Below, in pieces: positions 16,942-23,959 of a DNA stretch of 43,997 bases (its first letter is position 1; each line of letters begins with the position of its first letter). The notes below the pieces were generated by a model that saw only the letters and a program-made list of their open reading frames with translations, did no database searches and was not told where the DNA came from. The position numbers and the translations under genes are program-made. The stretch is from an uncultured Lachnospiraceae bacterium (GTDB taxonomy: Bacteria; Bacillota; Clostridia; Lachnospirales; Lachnospiraceae): the NCBI GenBank assembly GCA_902783375.1, contig CACZQN010000059.1, positions 1 through 43,997 on the forward strand. Direction: 5' to 3'.

Positions 16942-17018
16942 ATCCCCGTGGGAATACTCTACGTAGGCGCTGGTGCGCGTTCGCTTACATGCGCCTGGTA
17001 GAGTATTCCCACGGGGAT
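16942..17018. repeat. long perfect hairpin element
   Basis: Outer arms of 21 bp (ATCCCCGTGGGAATACTCTAC and its exact complement) enclose an inner stem AGGCGC / GCGCCT. No T-run follows at once, so it is not a classical terminator. It could stabilise mRNA ends or be another IR-bounded element. Confidence 0.75.
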
Positions 17019-17070
17019 TCTGTTATTCTGGGGGGACTGGGAGCATCCCGGAGAGGTTAACGGGGCCTTT

Positions 17071-17504
17071 CATCTTGACAAGAAAAAAGAGCTCCTGAAG
17101 ATGAACTTTTGCTTTGGAAAGCATCTTCCTGGGAGAAAAGAATGATCTAAGATGACTTTTCACGCGGTGGCTCATCGTGACTTCATCTTGATAAGAGAAA
17201 CGCTTGGAAAAAGATGAAACTTCCGCCGGGAATTCGCCATGGAGTCATCTTGATAAGAGAAAAGAGCTCACTAAGATGCACTTTCGTTTTGGGAAGCATC
17301 TTTTTGGGAGATAAGATTGATCTAAGATGACTTTTCACACGGTGGCTCATCATGACTTCATCTTGAGGAGAGAAGTGCTTGGAAAAAGATGAAACTACCG
17401 CCAGGAAGTCGCTATGAAGTCATCTTGATAAGAGAAAAGAGTTCTCGAAGATGAACTTTTGTCTGGGGAAGCATCTTCCTGGGAGAAAAGCTTGATAAAA
17501 GATG
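17071..17504. repeat. array of eight 33-bp inverted-repeat units with a 175-bp super-period
   Basis: CATCTT starts at 17071, 17122, 17184, 17246, 17297, 17359, 17421 and 17472. AAGATG starts exactly 27 bp after each one, giving CATCTT-N21-AAGATG eight times; the N21 core usually contains GAGAA. Units are separated by 18, 29, 29, 18, 29, 29 and 18 bp, so a three-unit block of 175 bp recurs about 2.5 times. Spacers also repeat at 175 bp, so this is not a CRISPR array. No coding potential. It ends 70 bp before a strong promoter. Confidence 0.9.
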
Positions 17505-17573
17505 ACCAACAGCCCCGGGGACAGCCTCCAATTCGAGTCGGCCGTGAATTGCAACATGCGATGCCCCATTTCC

Positions 17574-17602
17574 TTGACAGGAAACGGGACGCGGATTAAA
17601 AT
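17574..17602 (+). promoter_or_regulatory. promoter of the surface-protein operon
   Basis: TTGACA (17574-17579), 17-bp spacer, TAAAAT (17597-17602). It lies just downstream of the inverted-repeat array and 40 bp before the chosen start codon, which rules out the longer frame starting at 17502. Confidence 0.8.
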
Positions 17603-17642
17603 AATGACAGAAGGGGTGGTCCCGCCTGAAAGGGATGATGTT

Positions 17643-18608
17643 ATGCGGAAGAAGATGATCAGAGCGATGAAACGTTTGCTTTGTATGATTTGCCTTGGCG
17701 TGCTGCTTGGCTGTTTTTTAAGCGCACCTGCGAAGGCTTATTCCGCTTATGCTCTTTTTCCGGAAATAAAGGCCGGAAGTGCAAAAACAGCGAAGATTCT
17801 GCCCGCGGCGAATGACGCGCCGGCGGGGGTTCTGCTCGCCCTGAATGCCGCGGCTAGCGGTGGTGCGATTACCATCGAAGATCCGCTCCCGGGGAATGCT
17901 TCCGGCTCCGGAATCAGCGTCGATCCCGATAAGACCTTCACGGTTACCTTCATCATGAACAACGGGGAGAATCCTGTGATCCAGCAGGTCAGTCTGCATG
18001 GTACGGCGGCGGACCCGGGTGCGCCGGTCCGGAATGGTTATGTCTTCGGCGGGTGGTATCGGGACCCGCACGGATTTACGGCATTTCGTTTTACAGAGGA
18101 AATCACCGGAGACACGACGGTTTACGCGACCTGGATTCCATTTGACTACAGCTCGCTGACGCCGGAAAATGCGACCGGCGGTGCGATTTATGTCCAGCCG
18201 GATGAAGAGGGGAAGCTCCCTCTGCCGGGTGGAAATGGTGCCGGCGGGGCGGAAGGCGAAGGTGCCGACGGCGAAGGCGACGACGGAGAAGAAGAGGAAG
18301 AGATCGTCTATTATTTTGAAGGCTTCGACGATTATACGATCGATGGGATCGGCCGGTATTCGGACGAGGAGGAAGAGCCGGACTGGCTTGGCGAAGACGA
18401 AACCATGTTTATGGACTTCGAGGACGAGCTGGATAGCGTGCTCGGCGGCAGGACGATCGAAGTGGCAGATGCGGGTACACCTGCCGGCGGCCGGTCCCCG
18501 AAGACGGGGGATGGCTCCGCCTTCTGGATCTGGCTGATGATGATCGCGGGAATCCTCTGTGGACTGGCTGGCAGGTTCCGGATGACAGGCTGGACCCGGC
18601 AGGATTAG
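17643..18608 (+). CDS. secreted surface protein with InlB-type B-repeat and LPxTG-like anchor
   Basis: A 321-residue exported protein. A signal peptide covers about residues 1-35. A Listeria-Bacteroides (InlB B-type) repeat follows (FTVTFIMNNGENP ... GYVFGGWY ... TTVYATW, about 100-165), then an acidic Gly/Glu/Asp linker. The C-terminal sorting-like signal is SPKTGD, a hydrophobic segment and basic residues; the usual Leu-Pro is Ser-Pro here. The start at 17643 follows AAAGGGA and the promoter; the upstream frame to 17502 would begin inside the repeat array. First gene of an operon with two secreted paralogues. Anchoring by a sortase is inferred. Confidence 0.75.
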   Translation: MRKKMIRAMKRLLCMICLGVLLGCFLSAPAKAYSAYALFPEIKAGSAKTAKILPAANDAPAGVLLALNAAASGGAITIEDPLPGNASGSGISVDPDKTFTVTFIMNNGENPVIQQVSLHGTAADPGAPVRNGYVFGGWYRDPHGFTAFRFTEEITGDTTVYATWIPFDYSSLTPENATGGAIYVQPDEEGKLPLPGGNGAGGAEGEGADGEGDDGEEEEEIVYYFEGFDDYTIDGIGRYSDEEEEPDWLGEDETMFMDFEDELDSVLGGRTIEVADAGTPAGGRSPKTGDGSAFWIWLMMIAGILCGLAGRFRMTGWTRQD

Positions 18609-18661
18609 ACGGAAGTTGTTGTACAAATTCATCACGTCTTAGAAAGGAGTGTCAGAAGAGA

Positions 18662-19630
18662 ATGGAACAGAAGAGCATGAAGCAAAGGAAAGTACTGTTC
18701 TTGCCGCTGATGATCGTCCTGACGTTCATTCTTGCGGCTCTGCCGGCGGGCTTTGGTGTCCGGCCGGTGCGGGTAGAGGCAGCGTCGAAGATCACTTTTA
18801 TCAATTTCCTGGAAGGGAAGGTCGGGAATCGGCAGCAGATCCGGAACGGCTATTTCTGGGGCGTGGAGAACCAGTCGAATCACAAGACCTACGTCTATTA
18901 TTCTGCGACCGTAAACGGCAGAGGACGCTATCTCTTCCAGACCGGGGAGTGGGAAATGCCCAGTCAGCTGATCATTTCCGATAAGTATGTGTGGTACATG
19001 CAGGACAGCGCGGATATGGAGACACATTCGATCTACCGCGTGAATCTGACCGGGACCAGGAAGCTGACGCTGGTGAAGCGGTTTAAGACGGCAAGTCCCA
19101 GCGAGACGGTGCTCAAAGGCTATTACGGCGGCAATTTCTATTTCTGGATGGGGGCGCTCCAGGAAGGGAAGGGCGGCCTGTACCGCTACGACACTTCCAC
19201 GAAGAAGAATCACGGCTGTAAGGCAAATGTCCTGATTTTCGGGGCTGAAGGGCAGTATATTTATCTCCAGGAATATGAGGAAGATGACATCTGGGTATAC
19301 GACTGTGCTGCAAATAAGATGCTGCGGAAGATCACCGCACCGGAGGGCGCCACGCCGATCCGCTATGTCGCAGACGAGGATGCAGACCGGCTGATCATCG
19401 TATATGATTCCTTTGACTTCGAGACGAGAATCGTTACCACGTCCGCCTGGGACTGTACCCTCGACGGAAAGAATCCGCAGTTTCTCGGTGAGATCAGCGG
19501 CCTGAACGGGTATCTCGACCAGCTTACGAAGGACTGGATGTACGTGTCTGTCTACAAAGAGGATGAAGAAGCAGATGTGCTGTACCGGCTGGAGTTCGAC
19601 ACTGGGGAAGTTCTTCTGACGAGAGGATGA
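18662..19630 (+). CDS. secreted protein, paralogue A of a three-member family
   Basis: A 322-residue exported protein with an N-terminal signal peptide ending near VEAASK. The mature part is a chain of short beta-rich units with recurring NHKTYVYYS, GRGRYLFQT, IYRVNLTGTRKL, YYGGNFYFW and GLYRYDT blocks, suggesting a beta-propeller-like fold of the DUF5050 kind (uncertain). Very similar in order and motifs to the products at 19699 and 29298. No enzymatic motif is evident; probably a cell-surface or extracellular protein. AAAGGAG precedes the ATG by about 12 nt. Confidence 0.8.
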   Translation: MEQKSMKQRKVLFLPLMIVLTFILAALPAGFGVRPVRVEAASKITFINFLEGKVGNRQQIRNGYFWGVENQSNHKTYVYYSATVNGRGRYLFQTGEWEMPSQLIISDKYVWYMQDSADMETHSIYRVNLTGTRKLTLVKRFKTASPSETVLKGYYGGNFYFWMGALQEGKGGLYRYDTSTKKNHGCKANVLIFGAEGQYIYLQEYEEDDIWVYDCAANKMLRKITAPEGATPIRYVADEDADRLIIVYDSFDFETRIVTTSAWDCTLDGKNPQFLGEISGLNGYLDQLTKDWMYVSVYKEDEEADVLYRLEFDTGEVLLTRG

Positions 19631-19698
19631 CGAACTGTGTTCTGCGGCTCCGGCGCAATCGGAGCCGTAAGATTTCAGAGATAGAGAGGAGAAGCAAC

Positions 19699-20661
19699 AT
19701 GAAAAGAAGATTGGCAGGGGTTGGTTTTGTGCTGGTGCTCGCCATGGTACTGTCCATGCTGCCGACAGGTTTCGGGAAGCCGGTGACGGCGCAGGCGGCG
19801 TCGAAGACGACGGTCGTGGAATATTTGCAGGGCACGGCAGATGACCGCACACAGATCCGTAATGGTTATTACTGGTCCACGGAGAATGCCTCGAACCACA
19901 AGACATATGTCTACTATTCGAAGACACCGAACGGCAGGGGCCGCTATCTGTTCCAGACCAATGAGTGGCAGGGCGTGGGGCAGATGATCGTTTCCGACAA
20001 CTATGTCTGGTTCACCCAGGACAGCACGGACGGCCTGAAGCACTACATTTACCGGGTCAACCTCACCGGAACCAGAAAGCTTGTGAAGGTCACCGGGGTC
20101 AAGTCGAAAGAAGCGTATGCGACGATGCTTCTCGGCTACTACGGCGGCAATTTCTATTACTGGCTGGGCAATGACAATGCCGGTGTGGGCGGCCTTTACC
20201 GTTACGACACGGCAAAGAAGAAGAACATCGGCTGCAAGAAGCAGGTGACCGTCAGAGACGTCTGCGGACGCTACCTGTACTTCACGCCATTTTTCGAAGA
20301 TCTGGATAATCCGGATAATGACGTCCTGGTCTTTGACTGTGCGGTCAACAAGATGGTCGGCAGAGTGCCGACACCGGAAGGCGGCTACCTCGTCGGTACC
20401 AGAATGGACGAAGAAACCGACACGGCATATTTCATTTATGACATTTACAACCGGAAAGACAGCACTTCCACGATCCAGGTCTGGGGCAATTCCCTGGCCG
20501 GCAATGATGAATTCTTCATTGCTGAAGTCACGGGCAGAAACGCCTACCCGTATGAGATCAACGACACGGATATGATTGTATCGATGTATGATGAAAATGA
20601 CGAGATGACGTATTTCTACATCAACTTCCTGACCGGCGAAGTTCTGGAGCCGATGGGCTGA
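19699..20661 (+). CDS. secreted protein, paralogue B of a three-member family
   Basis: A 320-residue exported protein with a signal peptide ending near AQAASK. The same block order as paralogue A: NHKTYVYYS, GRGRYLFQT, IYRVNLTGTRKL, YYGGNFYYW, GLYRYDT, and a C-terminal FLTGEVLEPMG resembling the partner's end. The start at 19699 has GAGGAG just upstream; the longer frame from 19627 overlaps the previous stop and lacks a signal peptide. A small hairpin (CGGCTCC / GGAGCCG) lies between the two genes. It arose by tandem duplication with paralogue A. Confidence 0.82.
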   Translation: MKRRLAGVGFVLVLAMVLSMLPTGFGKPVTAQAASKTTVVEYLQGTADDRTQIRNGYYWSTENASNHKTYVYYSKTPNGRGRYLFQTNEWQGVGQMIVSDNYVWFTQDSTDGLKHYIYRVNLTGTRKLVKVTGVKSKEAYATMLLGYYGGNFYYWLGNDNAGVGGLYRYDTAKKKNIGCKKQVTVRDVCGRYLYFTPFFEDLDNPDNDVLVFDCAVNKMVGRVPTPEGGYLVGTRMDEETDTAYFIYDIYNRKDSTSTIQVWGNSLAGNDEFFIAEVTGRNAYPYEINDTDMIVSMYDENDEMTYFYINFLTGEVLEPMG

Positions 20662-20726
20662 AATGACACCGGCTGCCCGGCCGGTGCTGTGTCCCCGCGA
20701 TGCGTGAAAAAGATGATGAAAAAGGC

Positions 20727-20755
20727 TTGACAAAATGATGTTAGGTATCTATAAT
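20727..20755 (+). promoter_or_regulatory. consensus promoter of the glutathione peroxidase gene
   Basis: TTGACA (20727-20732), 17-bp spacer, TATAAT (20750-20755): a perfect sigma-A consensus. Confidence 0.9.
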
Positions 20756-20775
20756 TAGATTGTACAAAATCTAAT
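20754..20775. promoter_or_regulatory. candidate operator at the peroxidase transcription start
   Basis: Perfect 8-bp inverted repeat ATTAGATT-N6-AATCTAAT that begins in the -10 box and covers the likely +1. This is a typical repressor position; the regulator is unknown. Confidence 0.6.
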
Positions 20776-20827
20776 AGAACTCTATCGAACAAATACACGC
20801 CATCACGGACACAGGAGGGATAAGACC

Positions 20828-21376
20828 ATGAGCGCATTTTATGATTACAACGTACTGGACCCGAAGGGGAATGATGTTTCCATGAAGAATTTCGAGGGCA
20901 AGGTTGTCCTCGTCGTCAACACCGCAACCGGCTGCGGATTCACCCCGCAGTACGCACCGATCGAAGAGATGTACGAGAAGTACCATGACCAGGGCTTTGA
21001 GGTTCTGGACATCCCGTGCAACCAGTTCATGGGCCAGACCCCGGGAACTGATGAAGAGATCCATGAGTTCTGCACCCTGAAGTACAACACCCAGTTCCCG
21101 CAGATGAAGAAGGTTGATGTCAACGGCGAGAATGCCATCCCGCTTTTTGGCTGGCTGAAGAGCCAGAAGGGCTTCGAGGGCTTCGGCAAGGGCCCGAGCG
21201 CACTGATGATGAAGGGCTTCACCGCAAAGCACGATAAGAGCAACGGCTGGGGCAAGGATGACATCAAGTGGAACTTCACCAAGTTCGTGATCGACAAGGA
21301 AGGCAACGTCGTTGCGCGGTTCGAGCCGACCATCGATATGAAGGACGTCGAAGCCTGCGTCGCAAGCCTGCTGTAA
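20828..21376 (+). CDS. glutathione peroxidase family protein (Cys type)
   Basis: A 182-residue thiol peroxidase of the GPx family, which reduces H2O2 or organic hydroperoxides, in bacteria usually with thioredoxin as donor. The active-site Cys36 is in NTATGCGFTPQY, replacing the selenocysteine of animal enzymes. Other signatures are IPCNQF (about 62-67) and WNFTKF near the C-terminus. GGAGGG lies about 8 nt before the ATG. Single-gene unit with a perfect promoter, a palindromic operator candidate and a strong terminator, consistent with a regulated oxidative-stress response. Confidence 0.95.
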   Translation: MSAFYDYNVLDPKGNDVSMKNFEGKVVLVVNTATGCGFTPQYAPIEEMYEKYHDQGFEVLDIPCNQFMGQTPGTDEEIHEFCTLKYNTQFPQMKKVDVNGENAIPLFGWLKSQKGFEGFGKGPSALMMKGFTAKHDKSNGWGKDDIKWNFTKFVIDKEGNVVARFEPTIDMKDVEACVASLL

Positions 21377-21455
21377 TTCATACTACACCGGAAGAATAAA
21401 TATTCTACGCATGTAGGATTCTGACCCGACTTTGACACAAATAGCGCTTATCATG

Positions 21456-21487
21456 AAGGGTATCCTCGGTTGAGGATACCCTTTTTT
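21456..21487 (+). terminator. strong Rho-independent terminator
   Basis: AAGGGTATCCTC-ggtt-GAGGATACCC followed by TTTTTT. It ends the peroxidase transcript. Confidence 0.92.
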
Positions 21488-21519
21488 GGGTTTGACATCA
21501 AACGGGTTTGACATCAAAC
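21488..21519. promoter_or_regulatory. tandem palindromic operator pair
   Basis: The 16-mer GGGTTTGACATCAAAC occurs twice back to back (21488-21503, 21504-21519). Each contains the perfect palindrome GTTTGA-CA-TCAAAC. The second overlaps the -35 of the next promoter. Confidence 0.7.
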
Positions 21520-21537
21520 CCCACAATCCAGTATACT
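21508..21537 (+). promoter_or_regulatory. promoter of the NlpC/P60 operon
   Basis: TTGACA (21508-21513) inside the second palindrome, 18-bp spacer, TATACT (21532-21537). Confidence 0.7.
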
Positions 21538-21609
21538 GACATAGACTGCGTGAGACAGCCTGCGGGCCAGCGCTGCGCGGCGGGACAGGGCGTGACAAGG
21601 AGGAGAAGG

Positions 21610-22779
21610 ATGAGAGAGAGAATCCTGATCGGACATCAGAATGTTAGGACAGGGAGCTGCCATTTTTACCACAGGTGGCTGCATCTGGCTCTGATTTTTG
21701 CCCTCCTGGTGACAGGCCTTGCCGGCGCGGGTCTCTTCGCAGCACCTGCCACGGCGTGGGCCGACACGACGACCATGTCCTACACCGTCGTGAAAGAGGG
21801 CTACGCGGAGGAGAAGATGCCGGTCGGACAGATCGGAACCATCATCCCCGAAATCACCAAAAAACACGTCGGCTGTACATTTATCTATGAAAGCACCGAC
21901 GACACAAAGCTGTTTGTCAGCAACAACGGTGTCTATGTGACGATGTCGGCCGGTGAGGCTGGGATCGTGGTGACCGGCAAGGATGCGGAAGGCAAGACCG
22001 TCTACTCCGGCGAGCTCGGACTGACGATCACGAACGAGATCATGAGCGAGGCGGCGAGCATTGCCCTGTCCGGCGAGGCGGGCATTGCGACAGGCCCGGT
22101 TTACAAGTGGTCCGGTCTGACGCTGAACGCGGGTGGTCTGCTGATGGCACCGGGTGACGTGAGCGTCCTGTCCGCGACCAATACGCAGGCGAAGGTGACC
22201 TGGGAGTCCTCCGACCCGTCGATCGCGACGGTCGATGAGGATGGGAATGTCACGGCGGTCAAGGAAGGGAACTGTATCATCTACGGCAAGGCCGGCGGCG
22301 CGAGAAGCGGCTGCGCGGTGGCGGTAACTTCTGCGGTCAAGAAGCATGCGGTCAACTACGCCAAGGCCTACGCGGCATCCGCGACCTATTCGCAGGCGAA
22401 TCGGATGCAGGACGGCTACTACGACTGCAGCGCCCTCGTCTTCCGTTCCTATAAGAAGTTCGGCACCTATCTCTGCGGCGTCTACTACGCGATGACGGCA
22501 GCGGATTATGGGAAATGGTTTGTCGAGCATGATCAGGCGGTGGAGGGTGGTCTTTCCCCGGAGAATGTCCAGAACATGGTTCTGCAGGCGGGGGATCTGT
22601 ACTGCCAGTCTGGCCCGAACAACAACGGAAGATATCGGAACATCTACCACGTCGAGATGTTCGCTGGATACATTTTCAAAGGATTTGACAAGGACGGCTC
22701 GCCGATCCTCGGCACCCTGTGGGCGAACGCCCGCCAGGACGCCTACCGCGAAGACGGCGGGATCATGGGCCGGCCGTGA
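21610..22779 (+). CDS. secreted NlpC/P60-type peptidoglycan hydrolase with Ig-like domain
   Basis: A 389-residue exported protein. After a signal sequence (cleavage near TAWAD) comes a bacterial Ig-like Big_2 domain (VTWESSDPSIATVDEDGNVTAV, about 195-245). The C-terminal domain is NlpC/P60-like, with the nucleophile Cys in YYDCSALVFRSY and the His in IYHVEMF. Such enzymes cleave stem-peptide bonds in peptidoglycan. The ATG at 21610 has AAGGAGGAG just upstream; the longer frame to 21508 starts in the operator. First gene of an envelope operon through 26244. Confidence 0.85.
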   Translation: MRERILIGHQNVRTGSCHFYHRWLHLALIFALLVTGLAGAGLFAAPATAWADTTTMSYTVVKEGYAEEKMPVGQIGTIIPEITKKHVGCTFIYESTDDTKLFVSNNGVYVTMSAGEAGIVVTGKDAEGKTVYSGELGLTITNEIMSEAASIALSGEAGIATGPVYKWSGLTLNAGGLLMAPGDVSVLSATNTQAKVTWESSDPSIATVDEDGNVTAVKEGNCIIYGKAGGARSGCAVAVTSAVKKHAVNYAKAYAASATYSQANRMQDGYYDCSALVFRSYKKFGTYLCGVYYAMTAADYGKWFVEHDQAVEGGLSPENVQNMVLQAGDLYCQSGPNNNGRYRNIYHVEMFAGYIFKGFDKDGSPILGTLWANARQDAYREDGGIMGRP

Positions 22780-22792
22780 GAAAGGAACAATC

Positions 22793-23941
22793 TTGAATAA
22801 GTTAGAGATCGCGGAGATCCGCAAGCAGTGGACGAAAGAAAAAGCAACCTTTGACCGGATCTGCGCGTGCTATGTTGACGACGACAAAACCAAAACCTAC
22901 GTCGGGCGGGATGCATTTTTCAGCCTGCCGGAGGAAGAGATTTTCAAATACCTTGAGATTTTCCGGAAGGCGACGGCCGGTCAGATCGGCCGGAACCTCG
23001 TGAATCTCGAATTCCCGCGGGAAGAAGAGATGGAGGGCGGCGCCCAGGCATTTCTCCTGAAACTGCGGAACTCTGCGCTGTCGGACGACGCGCTGCTGGA
23101 CCAGTTCTATGATCTGGTCATTGCGAATTACGAGACAGCAGAGAAGTACTATATCGTCCTGGCACATGCGGTCTATGACATCCCCGGCAAATCGACTGCG
23201 GGTGATTTTATGGAGGATGCGTCGGATAACCTGTATGATTACATGGTCTGTGCGATCTGCCCGGTGAAATTATCCAAGCCCGGACTCGGCTACAACGAGG
23301 CCGAGGGGCGGATCGGCGAGCGGAAGCGCGACTGGGTCGTCGAAGAACCCGACAAGGCATTTCTCTTCCCGGCCTACACCGACCGCACCTCGAACATCCA
23401 CGAGGTGCTGTACTACTCGCACAAGCCGGAGGAACTGATGCCGGAATTCTCCGAGGCTCTCTTCGGCAAGAGCGCACCGGCCTCTGCCGGAACACAGAAA
23501 GAATTGTTTGATACCCTCGTGGCGGAAAGCCTCGGCGAGGAAGCGACGCTTGCGACCGTGCAGGCAGTCCAGGAGGAGATCACGGAGATTCTCGAGGCAA
23601 ATAAGGACCAGCCGGAGCCGCCGGTGCTTGGAAAGGGCGACATCCGCCGCCTGCTCTCGCGGAGCGGCGTCTCGGACGAGCAGCTCGAGCAGACCTTTGA
23701 CAGAAGCTTTGACGAACTTGCGGGCTCGCCGGATGAAGAAATCGTCGTGACCAACCTTGCCGCAGCCAAGCGATTCACCGTCAAGACCCCGGATATCGAC
23801 ATCCACGTCAAGCCGGAGAGCGCCGGCCTGATCGAGAACAAGATGGTCGAAGGCCAGCTCTGCATCGTCATCCCCATCACCGGTGACATCGAAGTCAACG
23901 GCATCCCCGTCCGGGCAGCCATCCGCACCGGAGAGGAATAA
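22793..23941 (+). CDS. DUF4317-family protein
   Basis: A 382-residue cytoplasmic protein resembling the DUF4317 family common in Clostridia (N-terminal KLEIAEIRKQW, C-terminal pair of small beta-rich parts). No catalytic motif is evident. The start is a TTG at 22793, 13 nt after the preceding stop and preceded by GAAAGGA; the next gene also uses TTG. Function unknown; linkage to hydrolase and ligase-like genes suggests an envelope role but is only contextual. Confidence 0.75.
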   Translation: MNKLEIAEIRKQWTKEKATFDRICACYVDDDKTKTYVGRDAFFSLPEEEIFKYLEIFRKATAGQIGRNLVNLEFPREEEMEGGAQAFLLKLRNSALSDDALLDQFYDLVIANYETAEKYYIVLAHAVYDIPGKSTAGDFMEDASDNLYDYMVCAICPVKLSKPGLGYNEAEGRIGERKRDWVVEEPDKAFLFPAYTDRTSNIHEVLYYSHKPEELMPEFSEALFGKSAPASAGTQKELFDTLVAESLGEEATLATVQAVQEEITEILEANKDQPEPPVLGKGDIRRLLSRSGVSDEQLEQTFDRSFDELAGSPDEEIVVTNLAAAKRFTVKTPDIDIHVKPESAGLIENKMVEGQLCIVIPITGDIEVNGIPVRAAIRTGEE

Positions 23942-23959
23942 GACAAGGAGGTCCAACTC

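Noticed and set aside
17071-17504. CRISPR array
   Set aside because: Repeats of about 33 bp with 18- and 29-bp spacers look CRISPR-like at first, but the spacers themselves recur with a 175-bp period, the repeats vary internally and no cas genes are near.
17502-17642. Upstream extension of the surface-protein gene to an ATG at 17502
   Set aside because: That ATG is part of the last repeat unit and lies before the TTGACA/TAAAAT promoter; the extension has no SD and would bury the signal peptide.
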